The notes: generated by a model from the sequence alone, not told the origin. Shown: positions 36,518-45,614, counted from the stretch's first letter. The stretch is 64,000 nucleotides of DNA from Marinilactibacillus sp036039175 (GCF_036039175.1 NZ_JAYXKP010000001.1:248001-312000), one strand, 5' to 3'. Program-made: numbers and translations.

Positions 36518-37789
36518 ATGGATAATCATCAACAGACTTCGAGATTAGAGCAAGTTCAAGAACAATACAAGGCTTATCAAAATAAACCATTTGAAATTAC
36601 GATAGCAAGGGGTATTCCATCTACTAAGCAATTAGAGTTAGCAAAACCTTTGTTAGAAAAAATGGAAGGTTCCGATTGGCTTAGTGAAGATGAACAAGAT
36701 ATTCGTAACTACGGTGGATTGATGGGAATCAAGGAAGCTAGATCACTTTTTGGTGATTTATTAGGTACGTCGATTGAAGAAACCATTGTAGCAGGAAATT
36801 CCAGTCTTCAATTAATGTATAGTGTGCTCGTCATGCAAATGTTCACTGGCAAGTCAAAATGGAGTAATGAAGAAAAAGTCAAGTTCCTTTGTCCAAGTCC
36901 TGGATACGATAGACATTTTTCTATGCTCGAAAGGTTAGGCATTGAGATGATCCCAGTAGAACTGACTGGTTCAGGACCTGATATGGAAGTAGTAGAAAAA
37001 ATCGTTTCACAAGATTCTTCCATTAAGGGTATTTTCTGTGTTCCTACGTATAGCAATCCTACTGGCGAAACGTATTCTGATGAAGTCGTTGAACGCTTAG
37101 CGGATATGCACACGGCAGCGGATGACTTTCTGATCATGTGGGATAATGCTTATACTGTTCACCATTTGTTTGATGAAAAAGAACAAGCAATCAACATATT
37201 AGAAGCCTGCAAAGAAGCTGGCGTGCCCGATCGTCCCTTTATGTTCGTGTCCACTTCTAAAATGACTTTTCCAGGTGCTGGTGTTGCTGCAGTAGGCGCT
37301 TCAGAGACAAATATCCTAAGATTCGCTGAAGAGCTTAGCAAACAAATTATTAGTTTTGATAAGCTGAATCAGAAGAGACACGTGGACTTTTTGAAAGGTC
37401 AAGAAACGATAGCAGCGTTGATGGAGAAACATGCAGACATCTTGCGCCCTAAATTTGAATGGATACAAGCGATTTTCGAAGCATACTTCGGAGGAGAGAG
37501 AAGTCAATTTCTGAAATGGACAGAACCCAAAGGTGGATACTTTGTTCACCTTACAACTGCAAATGGTTGTGCAACCGAAATAGTGGACAAAATGAAGCAA
37601 ATTGGAATACAATTAACTCCAGCGAATGCAACTTATCCATACGGTATCAATCCTCTTGATAATAGTATCAGACTGGCACCAAGTTATATCGGATTAGATA
37701 AACTGGAAGTTGCTTTAGAGGCTTTGTGTACTTGCGTTGAGCTCGTGACACTTGAGAAATATGGAGAAAATTTTATAGGAGGCGAATAA
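36518..37789 (+). CDS. Aminotransferase, probable class Ic aspartate aminotransferase
   Basis: 423 residues, ATG 36518 behind AAAGGGGGAT. Fold-type I PLP enzyme: PTYSNPTG, WDNAYTVHH and STSKMTFPGAG, where the Lys binds PLP. The start (IARGIPSTKQLELAKPLL) and the RNYGGLMGIKEAR segment resemble the short class Ic aspartate aminotransferases (Pfam Asp_aminotransf) rather than AspB. It may replace aspB, which in B. subtilis lies next to asnS. Substrate is inferred. Confidence 0.82.
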   Translation: MDNHQQTSRLEQVQEQYKAYQNKPFEITIARGIPSTKQLELAKPLLEKMEGSDWLSEDEQDIRNYGGLMGIKEARSLFGDLLGTSIEETIVAGNSSLQLMYSVLVMQMFTGKSKWSNEEKVKFLCPSPGYDRHFSMLERLGIEMIPVELTGSGPDMEVVEKIVSQDSSIKGIFCVPTYSNPTGETYSDEVVERLADMHTAADDFLIMWDNAYTVHHLFDEKEQAINILEACKEAGVPDRPFMFVSTSKMTFPGAGVAAVGASETNILRFAEELSKQIISFDKLNQKRHVDFLKGQETIAALMEKHADILRPKFEWIQAIFEAYFGGERSQFLKWTEPKGGYFVHLTTANGCATEIVDKMKQIGIQLTPANATYPYGINPLDNSIRLAPSYIGLDKLEVALEALCTCVELVTLEKYGENFIGGE

Positions 37790-37793
37790 CAAT

Positions 37794-38114
37794 ATGTCAA
37801 AAGGAAGTTTTGGATTAGGCGTTATTTTAGGAAGTACGATAGGGGTAGCTTCAGCTTACTTATTAGCTCAGAAGTCTGGAGAGGCTCTTCAAGAAGATAT
37901 CAAAGATAAAGCAAATGATTCCAAAAATAAGATGGTGATCAAGCTAGATGAAATGTTAGATGAAGCAGAAATTACCTTATCTGAAAAATTGACAGATACG
38001 GACTCTTACAATCCACCTGTTCAATATGAGGTTACACCAGAGACGGTCGCTGCACCTCCAGAAAACACAGCACTAGTAGACGATCCTATCGTTGTACCCG
38101 ACGTTAAACTATAA
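37794..38114 (+). CDS. YtxH-like membrane-anchored protein
   Basis: 106 residues; starts 4 bases after the aminotransferase stop, with GGAGGCGAAT before ATG. A hydrophobic glycine-rich segment GLGVILGSTIGVASAYLLAQ followed by a lysine-rich helix is the YtxH/gas-vesicle-like layout. The C-terminal half is acidic and proline-rich. Function unknown; related proteins are stress-associated. Confidence 0.65.
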   Translation: MSKGSFGLGVILGSTIGVASAYLLAQKSGEALQEDIKDKANDSKNKMVIKLDEMLDEAEITLSEKLTDTDSYNPPVQYEVTPETVAAPPENTALVDDPIVVPDVKL

Positions 38115-38137
38115 ATATTTTGGTTTAGATAAAATAT

Positions 38138-38203
38138 AGAACTTTGATGAACGTATTTTCGACATATTTTAGCTCGAAGATACTAAATCAAGGTTCTTTT
38201 TTT
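38138..38203 (+). terminator. Long-loop terminator before arcA
   Basis: AGAACTTTGAT (38138-38148) pairs with ATCAAGGTTCT (38187-38197) with one G-T pair, then seven T. A second inner helix TTCGA/TCGAA is possible. The loop is unusually long (38 bases). Confidence 0.75.
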
Positions 38204-38344
38204 GTTTAAATTTCCATCGTTATGTATAAAAATTCAAATAAATAGCTTCAGAGTGAATCTTTTACCATTTGTTCCTTTTGATTGTTTTTCCAAGTAAAAG
38301 TCTTTATTATAATAATTATAACTACTTGCTACAGGAGGACAAAA

Positions 38345-39574
38345 ATGAGTATGATCTTCAACGTGAAATCTGAAATTACTAAATTAAATTCTGTTTTATT
38401 AAAACGACCTGGTAAAGAAGTAGAGAATCTGACCCCTAATACAATGCATGATCTTTTGTTTGATGATATTCCCTATTTACCAATTATACAACAAGAACAT
38501 GATGCCTTTGCACAGCTTTTAAGAGACAATGGTTCAGAAGTTTTGTATCTTGAAAATCTTGTCGCAGAAGCAATTGACGCTGCTGGAATTAGAGAAATGG
38601 TCATTGATAAATTCATGACTGAGTCTGGAGTTTACGAGTCAGATATAACAAAGGAATTAAAAAATTATCTGATGACATTTTCTACGCAAGACCTAGTTGA
38701 TAAAATTATGGGTGGCGTACGTAATGATGAAATTGATATTGATTCGAACTCATTATCTTGGATAGCTGATCATGAGAAGAGTTCTTTATTTTTAATGCAA
38801 CCAATGCCTAATTTGTATTATACGAGGGATCCGGCAAATATACTGGATAATGGAATTTCTATTAATAATATGACATATAAGGCCAGAAAACGTGAATCTT
38901 TATTCATAGATATTATTGTTAAATATCATCCTGAATTTAAGCAGTCTAACTTGGAAGTCTGGAGAGACAGAACCGTTTCTACTTCGATTGAAGGAGGAGA
39001 TGTACTCGTATTGAGTGACGATGTATTAGCAATTGGTATTTCCCAGAGAACTTCGGGTCTTGCCATTGAAGAACTGGCGCGAACCTTATTCGAAAAGCAT
39101 GCGACCTTCTCAAAAGTTGTTGCGATTGAAATCCCCAGAGTTCGTGCAATGATGCATCTGGACACGGTCTTTACAATGATTGATAAAGATAAATTTACAA
39201 TTCATCCAGGAATTCAGGGACTTGATGGTAAAATGTCTGTTTATATCTTAGAACCCGGCAAGTCAGACAGTGAGATCCACTTAACTCTGCATTCAGATTT
39301 GACTGAAGTGCTTAAACAAGTGTTAAACCTATCTGAGATTGCTTTGATTCCTTGTGGGGGTGGCGATGCTATCGCTGCGCCTCGAGAACAATGGAACGAT
39401 GGATCAAACACTTTAGCCATTGAACCTGGTGTAGTCGTCACATACAATCGTAATTACGTATCAAATGATCTTATGAGAGAACACGGTGTTAAAGTATTGG
39501 AAATCCCTTCAAGTGAGCTATCAAGAGGTCGTGGCGGACCCAGATGTATGAGTATGCCTTTGAATAGAGACTAA
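38345..39574 (+). CDS. arcA: Arginine deiminase
   Basis: 409 residues from ATG 38345 (ACAGGAGGAC upstream); the open frame reaches 38282. Guanidino-group-modifying fold: FDDIPYLPIIQQEHDAF, YTRDPANI, SIEGGDVLVLSDD, HLDTVFT and the catalytic Cys in GPRCMSMPL. Converts arginine to citrulline and ammonia. No arcB, arcC or arcD is next to it: a bidirectional terminator and a convergent unrelated gene follow. It may serve acid resistance or arginine depletion with partners elsewhere. Confidence 0.95.
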   Translation: MSMIFNVKSEITKLNSVLLKRPGKEVENLTPNTMHDLLFDDIPYLPIIQQEHDAFAQLLRDNGSEVLYLENLVAEAIDAAGIREMVIDKFMTESGVYESDITKELKNYLMTFSTQDLVDKIMGGVRNDEIDIDSNSLSWIADHEKSSLFLMQPMPNLYYTRDPANILDNGISINNMTYKARKRESLFIDIIVKYHPEFKQSNLEVWRDRTVSTSIEGGDVLVLSDDVLAIGISQRTSGLAIEELARTLFEKHATFSKVVAIEIPRVRAMMHLDTVFTMIDKDKFTIHPGIQGLDGKMSVYILEPGKSDSEIHLTLHSDLTEVLKQVLNLSEIALIPCGGGDAIAAPREQWNDGSNTLAIEPGVVVTYNRNYVSNDLMREHGVKVLEIPSSELSRGRGGPRCMSMPLNRD

Positions 39575-39576
39575 TT

Positions 39577-39627
39577 AAAAAAACCATCTTAGATTACCTT
39601 GTATGGTAATGCCAAGATGGTTTTCTT
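39577..39627. terminator. Bidirectional terminator between arcA and the DUF2188 gene
   Basis: AAAACCATCTT / AAGATGGTTTT with inner helix ATTACC / GGTAAT; A-run on one side and T-run on the other serve both convergent genes. Confidence 0.9.
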
Positions 39628-39635
39628 TTGCAATT

Positions 39636-40067
39636 TTAAGATTGTTTTTTTCCGTCTTTAGTGTATGAAATAACATTAGATTCTTTGTTATCCGCAATTT
39701 CTTTGGCGCGGTCTGTAGCATCCTTTTTTGTGTCAAACGTGGAATCTGGTCTTTGTGCTTCTTTTGTCTGAACTTTCCATTTATCATCTTCGAAGTATAT
39801 CAGTACATCATTGTCTAGCAAATCGGCGTTACCAGCATGTTCATGGTCGTCATTTTTTCTCGGTTTCGGTTTTGAATCAAAAGCTTGTATTTCATCATGA
39901 TCTGACTTCTCAAACCAGTCTTCTGCTTGGCTTATAGCGATTGGTATGGCACGATCTTCTGGATAATCATTGTCCAATAAGGCATTAGCAATGTCAATTG
40001 CCTTTTTGCGTACGACTTTTTTCAAATTCTTCATAGCATCTGGATAGTCTTTAGTATCCCATGGCAT
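39636..40067 (-). CDS. DUF2188-type small stress-like protein
   Basis: 143 residues from ATG at 40067 (complement), with AAAGGA eight bases upstream; an ATG three codons earlier sits on the ribosome site. The start MPWDTKDYPDAMKNL and the IDIANALLDNDYPEDRAIPIAI helix are typical of B. subtilis YdaT-like proteins. The C-terminal half is a DUF2188 unit (KWKVQTKEAQRPDSTFDTKK, then RAKEIADNKESNVI). A polar linker joins them. Function is unknown; relatives are general-stress proteins. Confidence 0.78.
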   Translation of the reverse strand: MPWDTKDYPDAMKNLKKVVRKKAIDIANALLDNDYPEDRAIPIAISQAEDWFEKSDHDEIQAFDSKPKPRKNDDHEHAGNADLLDNDVLIYFEDDKWKVQTKEAQRPDSTFDTKKDATDRAKEIADNKESNVISYTKDGKKQS

Positions 40068-40182
40068 ACAAATCATCCTTTCATATTTTCTGTTTTCGTT
40101 ATATCATGAATATAGAATTAAGACGAATATTTAGACTTCATGTTTAGAGTAATATGAAGGAAAATAAGTAAAAGAGGTTACT

Positions 40183-41010
40183 ATGAAAAAGATAGAAAAA
40201 TCAGCTCATTTCCTAAGAGAAAATAGTGCGTTATTCCAATGTCCGGTATGTCAGAATGATTTCCTAGAAGTGAATAGCCATCAAATGATTTGCGTTCAAG
40301 GCCATTCATTCAACCTTTCCAAAAAAGGAACGGTTCATTTCCTTTTGAAACAGCCTCATAATGATTACGGTAGTGAAATGCTTAAATCTAGAAGAAGCAT
40401 TGCCCAAGACGGTCTTTGGCATCCAATGCTGCAAAAAGTTCTTCAAGCTGTCTCAAAAAAAGATGGGGTTCATATGGATGTCGGCTGTGGAGAAGGTTCT
40501 CATCTTCACCATTTACATAAAATGGGGTTAGAAGGCGTAAAAATTGGTTTTGATATTTCTAAAGATGCAATCCAGCTGGCTGCTGCTTTATATACTGAAG
40601 CATTCTGGAGTGTGGCCGATTTGGCTCGTTCACCTTTTGCGTCTAATGCTTACGATACTATCTTCAATATTCTTTCCCCGTCAAATTATAGTGAATTTGA
40701 TCGGTTGTTGAAAAAAGGCGGTCAGGTTATTAAAGTTATTCCATCGGAGCGTTATCTTATTGAAGTAAGAGAATTAACCGGGAATGACGAGAAACCTTAT
40801 TCCAATCAAGATGTAGTAGAGAAATTCTTTGATCACTATCCAGATGCTGAAAGAATCAGTATCCAATATAAACATGATGTAAAACCATCTCTTGTTCCAC
40901 TATTAGTTGAAATGACCCCACTAGGATGGAATGCAGCTGAACAGATTAATTTGGATGATCTGAAAAGTGTGACGGTTGAAATGGAAATATTAGTCGGTAC
41001 TAAAGCGTAA
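40183..41010 (+). CDS. rlmA: 23S rRNA guanine methyltransferase, RlmA-like
   Basis: 275 residues. Zinc-ribbon start (CPVC at about 20-23, then C and GH near 36-41), an SAM-binding motif MDVGCGEGSHLHHL and VADLARSPFASNAYD, in the layout of RrmA/RlmA, which methylates N1 of G745 or G748 in 23S rRNA helix 35. The Gram-positive enzyme (TlrB/RlmA-II type) uses G748. Which position is used here cannot be told by eye. Confidence 0.85.
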   Translation: MKKIEKSAHFLRENSALFQCPVCQNDFLEVNSHQMICVQGHSFNLSKKGTVHFLLKQPHNDYGSEMLKSRRSIAQDGLWHPMLQKVLQAVSKKDGVHMDVGCGEGSHLHHLHKMGLEGVKIGFDISKDAIQLAAALYTEAFWSVADLARSPFASNAYDTIFNILSPSNYSEFDRLLKKGGQVIKVIPSERYLIEVRELTGNDEKPYSNQDVVEKFFDHYPDAERISIQYKHDVKPSLVPLLVEMTPLGWNAAEQINLDDLKSVTVEMEILVGTKA

Positions 41011-41195
41011 TTTCAAGTAGATAACTGCTTGAATAGATCTATTTCTATTTAAGAATGAATTTTCTGTAAACCCATTTACAAAAAGTTCACAATATTGTTG
41101 AACTTTACCTTAATTTCGAGATTAATTCCACCAGTACCTTGCATTCACTATATTCCAGTGTTATCATATGGAACATAAGCTGATTTGATTCATTG

Positions 41196-41233
41196 GTTTT
41201 TATCAGTCACCCCATCAGAAGCTGATAAAAAAA
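41196..41233. terminator. Terminator-like hairpin after rlmA
   Basis: TTTTTATCAG and CTGATAAAAA form a 10-bp stem around a 16-base loop; A- and T-runs on both flanks allow either direction. Confidence 0.7.
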
Positions 41234-41256
41234 TGTGAAATAGCAACAGCTTAATT

Positions 41257-41302
41257 AACGTATCGCTTCGCAGTGCTTGACACCGAGGCGATACGTTTTT
41301 TT
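41257..41302 (+). terminator. Strong terminator before queG
   Basis: AACGTATCGCTTCG (41257-41270) pairs over 14 bp with CGAGGCGATACGTT (41284-41297), followed by a T-run. It stands 25 bases after the first terminator and could end a short unannotated transcript. Confidence 0.85.
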
Positions 41303-41394
41303 GTGTAATTAATTTTACATTACGATATTTAAGTTCAAAGGAAAATACGTTATAATTTATACCGATTACCCATTTATGAAAGGAGGCACCCATA

Positions 41395-42546
41395 ATGACT
41401 TTAGCGCTTAAAGAAAAAATACAATTGAAAGCTCAAGAAATTGGAATAGATAAAATTGGATTCACACATGCAGAGCCTTTTTATGACCTGGAAGATAAAC
41501 TACATAAACAAAAAGAGAAAGGTCATACGTCTGGCTTTGAACATGATGTCATTGAAGAACGGATCTATCCTGATAGAATTTTTTCTGAGCCTAAGTCTAT
41601 TATTGCGATAGCTGTAGCTTATCCTTCAAAGATGGGTACCAAGCCTCCGAGAGTTAAAGGGGAGAGACGTGGAGAATTTGCTCGAGCGTCATGGGGAACG
41701 GATTATCACGATGTACTAAGAGACCGAATGGATCGTTTAATTGAGTATATTCGAGAAGAGACAAGCTCAGAAACGGAGTTCAAGCCAATGGTGGATACAG
41801 GAGAGCTAGTTGATGTTGCAGTAGCTCAAAGGGCAGGACTTGGTTTTATCGGCAGAAATGGATTGCTGATCACAAAAGAGTTTGGGTCATATGTATATTT
41901 GGGTGAAATTATTACAAATATTGAATTTGATCCTGATGAAGAAGTCGCTTTCGGCTGCGGGGACTGTACTAGGTGTGTAACGGCTTGTCCTACTGGAGCG
42001 TTACTTGGTGACGGGCGAATGAATGCTCAGAAATGTCTTTCTTTCCAGACGCAAACTAAAGGCTACATGCCAAAAGAATATCGTCGAAGAATGGGCCATG
42101 TCATTTATGGTTGTGATATCTGTCAGATCGTATGTCCCTATAATAAAGGTATTGATTCTCATTTTCATGAAGAAATGGAACCCGAACCCGAAAAAACAAT
42201 GCCGCTATTAAAACCCTTACTAACCATATCCAACAAGGAATTTAAAGAGACTTACGGAGAGATGTCAGGTTCATGGAGAGGGAAGAAGCCTCTGCAGAGA
42301 AATGCGATTATCGCACTAGCCAATTATCGTGACCGTACAGCAATTCCAGAGTTACTGAAAGTGGTTGATCAAGATCCACGTCCAATGATCAGGGGGACGG
42401 CTGCTTGGGCTATTTCCATGATCTTGAAAAGAGAAGCGAATCCAGATGTCATCTTTTTTCTTGAGGAAGCTTTGGCTAAAGAAACGGATCCAGAAACAAT
42501 CGAAGAATTTGCTACAGCAATCGCTTCGATGAAGGAAAATCTGTAA
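41395..42546 (+). CDS. queG: Epoxyqueuosine reductase QueG
   Basis: 383 residues, ATG 41395 with AAAGGAGGCA upstream. The cobalamin-binding part is followed by two [4Fe-4S] sites: CGDCTRCVTACPTGAL and CDICQIVCPYN with one further Cys (NAQKCLSF). A HEAT-like C-terminal tail (RTAIPELLKVVDQDPRP) marks the longer bacillar form. It performs the last step of queuosine formation on tRNA. Needs B12. Confidence 0.95.
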   Translation: MTLALKEKIQLKAQEIGIDKIGFTHAEPFYDLEDKLHKQKEKGHTSGFEHDVIEERIYPDRIFSEPKSIIAIAVAYPSKMGTKPPRVKGERRGEFARASWGTDYHDVLRDRMDRLIEYIREETSSETEFKPMVDTGELVDVAVAQRAGLGFIGRNGLLITKEFGSYVYLGEIITNIEFDPDEEVAFGCGDCTRCVTACPTGALLGDGRMNAQKCLSFQTQTKGYMPKEYRRRMGHVIYGCDICQIVCPYNKGIDSHFHEEMEPEPEKTMPLLKPLLTISNKEFKETYGEMSGSWRGKKPLQRNAIIALANYRDRTAIPELLKVVDQDPRPMIRGTAAWAISMILKREANPDVIFFLEEALAKETDPETIEEFATAIASMKENL

Positions 42547-42585
42547 AAGATAATGAATACATTTACAAATTAAGGAGATAATGAA

Positions 42586-43095
42586 ATGCCGAATCATATC
42601 GTGTTATACGAACCACTTATACCAGCGAACACTGGTAATATTTCCAGAACTTGTGCAGGTACAAATACGCACTTACATTTGATCAAACCGTTAGGGTTTA
42701 GTACCGATGATAAACAATTAAAACGAGCAGGGCTTGATTACTGGAATGAAGTTGAAATCACTTACCATGAAAATCTGGAAGCCTTTATTGAGTATGCAAA
42801 AAACGGTAAATTCTATCTAATTTCTAAATTTGCAAATAAGGTTTATTCAGATGAAGACTTCACGGATACAACTCATGATCACTTTTTTATCTTTGGAAAA
42901 GAAACAACGGGGTTACCAGAAGTATTTATGAAAGAGTATGAGGAAGATTGCTTGCGTATTCCAATGAACGACCAGCATGTGCGGTCGTTGAACCTATCTA
43001 ATACAGCGAACATTCTAATTTACGAAGCGCTTAGACAACAAAAATTCTTGGATCTTGAATTGACGCACACTTATGACAATGACAAATTGAAGTAA
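42586..43095 (+). CDS. trmL: tRNA (cytidine/uridine-34-2'-O)-methyltransferase TrmL
   Basis: 169 residues. SPOUT family: YEPLIPANTGNISRTCAGT (motif 1 with Arg and Asn), FIFGKETTGLP and RSLNLSNTANILIYEALRQ (knotted motif 3). Methylates the wobble ribose of tRNA-Leu. Placed 40 bases after queG, another anticodon-loop modifier, likely same operon. Confidence 0.95.
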   Translation: MPNHIVLYEPLIPANTGNISRTCAGTNTHLHLIKPLGFSTDDKQLKRAGLDYWNEVEITYHENLEAFIEYAKNGKFYLISKFANKVYSDEDFTDTTHDHFFIFGKETTGLPEVFMKEYEEDCLRIPMNDQHVRSLNLSNTANILIYEALRQQKFLDLELTHTYDNDKLK

Positions 43096-43135
43096 CAAAA
43101 AAGACTTTCCTAAAAAGGAAAGTCTTTTTTGTTAC
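43092..43135. terminator. Shared terminator of trmL and argS
   Basis: A perfect 19-bp stem GTAACAAAAAAGACTTTCC / GGAAAGTCTTTTTTGTTAC with a 6-base loop. It overlaps the stop codons of both convergent genes. Confidence 0.93.
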
Positions 43136-44826
43136 ATTTTATCAGGCGTTTCTACACCTAGTATTGTAAGGTCTTGTTTCAATAGCTCTGTAACAGCATA
43201 GACAAGAGCAAGTCTTGATTCTTTTTCTGGATGTTCATCCAACACTCGCACGTTAGCATAAAACTTATTGAAAGCCTGCGATAAATGAATCGAATGTTTA
43301 GCAATAATAGAAGGTTCATATTGCTTGTAAGCACGAATTAAAGTCGCAGGGAACTCTTGGATCAACTTAATGACTTCCCAGCTATAAGAGTCATTTAAGC
43401 TATAGTTTTCAGAAGTAGAGAACGATTCTTTTTCTGCTTTTTTAAGGATACTTAAACCACGGGCACGAGTATATTGCACATAAGGTCCTGTTTCACCCTC
43501 AAATTGAACCACTTCTTCGATTGTGAAGTCAAAATTATTTAAACGATCATTTTTAAGGTCATGGAAGACAACTGCACCAACACCAACTTGCTCGGCAACA
43601 ACTTCTTTGTTTTCAAGCGAAGGATTTTTATCTTCAATTTGTTGAAGTGCTAGGCTCGAAGCTTCATTTAGGACTTCTTCTAGAAGTACGACTTTACCTT
43701 TTCTCGTAGATAGCTTTTTACCGTCTTTAGTAATTAAACCAAATGGAATATGGTGGATATTTTCAGCCCAGTCATAACCCATCTCCGAAAGAACGCCTTT
43801 TAATTGTTTGAAGTGGTTTGATTGTTCTTGACCAACGACATAAAGGGCTTGAGAGAAGTCATAGTTTTCCTTACGGTAGAGTGCAGCTGCTAAGTCTCTA
43901 GTCATATAAAGCGTTGCACCATCAGATTTCCTAATAAGGGCAGGGTTAAGGTTATATTTTTCAAGGTCAACAATATGTGCGCCTTGATTTAGCGTTAATA
44001 GATTTTTCTTATCTAATAACGAAACGACCGAATCCATTTTATCATTGTAAAAAGCTTCACCTTTATAAGAATCGAACTGAATATTCAAACGATCATAAAC
44101 TTTTTGAAATTCAGCTAATGATTCTTCTCTGAACCATGTCCAAAGTGCAATAGCTTCTTCGTTACCATCTTCTAGCTTTTTAAACCAAGCACGGCCTTCA
44201 TCTTCAAGTTCAGGATGTTTTTCAGCTTCTTCATGAAATAAGACATACAGTCTTAGTAATTCTTTGATTGGGTTCGCTCGAACGTCTTCTTCAGTACCCC
44301 ATTTTTTGTATGCAGAGATTAGTTTACCGAATTGAGTTCCCCAGTCACCAAGGTAATTGATACGTACAGGATTATACCCAACTCTAGATAAAATATTAGA
44401 CAAAGCATTACCAATAACGGTTGATCTTAAGTGACCCATGGACATCGGTTTGGCGATGTTAGGGGAGGACATATCAATAGGAACATTTTGACCATTACCA
44501 ATATTGACTGCACCGTAGAGTTCCTTCTGCTCAAGAATTTCTTTTAGAACGAGCTGACTAACTTGATCTTTTTTCAAAAAGAAGTTCAGATAAGGACCGA
44601 CTGTTTGAACTTTTTCGATAATTGGTGAAGAGACTTGATCTTGTAATTCAGCAGCGATTTGTGCTGGATTCTTTCGAAAGAGTTTAGCCAGTTGAAAAGT
44701 AGGGAAGGCTAAATCTCCATGTTCAACCATCTTTGGCTTTTCTAAAAGTTGATTAATTTCGTTTAATTCTAATTGATCTTTTAAGACGTCGTGTAGCGAC
44801 TGGGCTACAAGCAATTTATAATCCAA
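43132..44826 (-). CDS. argS: Arginyl-tRNA synthetase
   Basis: 564 residues from TTG 44826 (complement), behind TTAGGAGGATT. Class I: MSSPNIAKPMSMGHLRST holds the HIGH-type motif (MGHL), and DGKKLSTRKGKVV the KMSKS-type loop. The N-terminal Add1 domain and C-terminal DALR domain (YVQYTRARGLSILKKA) are present. Divergent from argR, with which it shares a control region; no T-box signature is seen. Confidence 0.96.
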   Translation of the reverse strand: MDYKLLVAQSLHDVLKDQLELNEINQLLEKPKMVEHGDLAFPTFQLAKLFRKNPAQIAAELQDQVSSPIIEKVQTVGPYLNFFLKKDQVSQLVLKEILEQKELYGAVNIGNGQNVPIDMSSPNIAKPMSMGHLRSTVIGNALSNILSRVGYNPVRINYLGDWGTQFGKLISAYKKWGTEEDVRANPIKELLRLYVLFHEEAEKHPELEDEGRAWFKKLEDGNEEAIALWTWFREESLAEFQKVYDRLNIQFDSYKGEAFYNDKMDSVVSLLDKKNLLTLNQGAHIVDLEKYNLNPALIRKSDGATLYMTRDLAAALYRKENYDFSQALYVVGQEQSNHFKQLKGVLSEMGYDWAENIHHIPFGLITKDGKKLSTRKGKVVLLEEVLNEASSLALQQIEDKNPSLENKEVVAEQVGVGAVVFHDLKNDRLNNFDFTIEEVVQFEGETGPYVQYTRARGLSILKKAEKESFSTSENYSLNDSYSWEVIKLIQEFPATLIRAYKQYEPSIIAKHSIHLSQAFNKFYANVRVLDEHPEKESRLALVYAVTELLKQDLTILGVETPDKM

Positions 44827-44883
44827 AAAAATCCTCCTAATTTAAATTGTCCTATTTAATGGTTCAACGTATAAATCATTAAC

Positions 44884-45031
44884 TATTCACTATTTCAGAT
44901 GCATTTAAGTAGCAAATACCTATTTTTACGTTTATGCATAAGCATTTGTATTATAGCAAAGCTAGATACCTCTAGCAACAGTATTCGATCCCAAGTTGAC
45001 CAGAAAGCGTTTTAATACAAATATAGTGAAT
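44884..45031. promoter_or_regulatory. Candidate ArgR operators in the argS-argR divergent region
   Basis: ATTCACTAT at 44885-44893 and its inverted copy ATAGTGAAT at 45023-45031 carry the TGAAT half-site of ARG boxes. A semi-palindrome TATGCATAAGCATTTGTA (about 44932-44949) overlaps the argS start of transcription. Similarity to ARG boxes is by eye; the spacing of 130 bases would allow DNA looping by hexameric ArgR. Inference. Confidence 0.35.
44950..44978 (-). promoter_or_regulatory. SigA promoter of argS
   Basis: On the complement: TTGCTA (44978-44973), 17-base spacer, TATAAT (44955-44950) with an extended TG. One of the best promoters in the window. Confidence 0.75.
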
Positions 45032-45100
45032 TTCTATACGTAATCAGTTATAGTAGATAGTAACGAAATATCTTAAAAATGTACAAGTTGGAGTGACTTT

Positions 45101-45565
45101 ATGAAAAAATCTGAACGACAAATGATGATTAAACAGATGGTGCTGAACGAAGAGATCGGAACACAAGACGATTTGTTGATTAGGCTTAAAGATAAAGGTC
45201 TAGAAGCAACTCAAGCAACGATTTCTCGAGATATAAAAGAATTGAATTTAGTTAAAACACCTAGTTCTAGAGGCGGAACCAAATACACGATTTATCAAAA
45301 CAATCAACTCACAATAGAAGATAAACTTTCTTCTACTTTAAAAGAAGTTGTTGAATCGATTACCCGAGTACAATTCATGAATGTAGTAAAGACTATTCCA
45401 GGTAATGCACATGTAGTAGGTGCTTTAATGGATGATATCGATTTTTCCGAAGTAGTGGGTACGGTTGCAGGCAATGATACGATTATGATTATTTCAAAAG
45501 ATGAAGAACAGGCGACCAATATGTATCAATACCTTTCAAAAAGAGCGAATTTACTTAATAGATAG
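45101..45565 (+). CDS. argR: Arginine repressor ArgR
   Basis: 154 residues. Winged-helix DNA-binding N-terminus with ATISRDIKELNLVK, and a C-terminal oligomerisation/arginine-binding domain with GNAHVVGALMDDIDF and GTVAGNDTIMII. Hexamer expected. With argS and arcA nearby, likely targets are arginine genes and perhaps argS itself. Confidence 0.93.
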   Translation: MKKSERQMMIKQMVLNEEIGTQDDLLIRLKDKGLEATQATISRDIKELNLVKTPSSRGGTKYTIYQNNQLTIEDKLSSTLKEVVESITRVQFMNVVKTIPGNAHVVGALMDDIDFSEVVGTVAGNDTIMIISKDEEQATNMYQYLSKRANLLNR

Positions 45566-45614
45566 ACTATCCATTTATGTATATGAATAACTTAAAAATA
45601 ACAAGCGCTATTAT

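Larger units (their letters stand above)
41011..41394 (+). other. 384-base intergenic region with several hairpins
   Basis: No gene. It holds an 8-bp inverted repeat AAAGTTCA/TGAACTTT (41082-41106), a small GTAAA/TTTAC hairpin just before it, two terminators (41196-41233 and 41257-41302), and a probable -10 TATAAT at 41351-41356 for queG followed by AAAGGAGG. The space between the two terminators has no ORF or clear promoter. Confidence 0.6.

Noticed and set aside
39728..39937. 69-codon frame on the + strand inside the DUF2188 gene
   Set aside because: It is antisense to a gene with a family match and a good ribosome site.
41190..41393. 67-codon frame on the complement in the rlmA-queG gap
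   Set aside because: It spans two terminator hairpins and has no recognisable product.
44827..45100. T-box leader for argS
   Set aside because: No AGGGUGG-type T-box sequence, specifier arrangement or terminator/antiterminator pair is seen in the leader.
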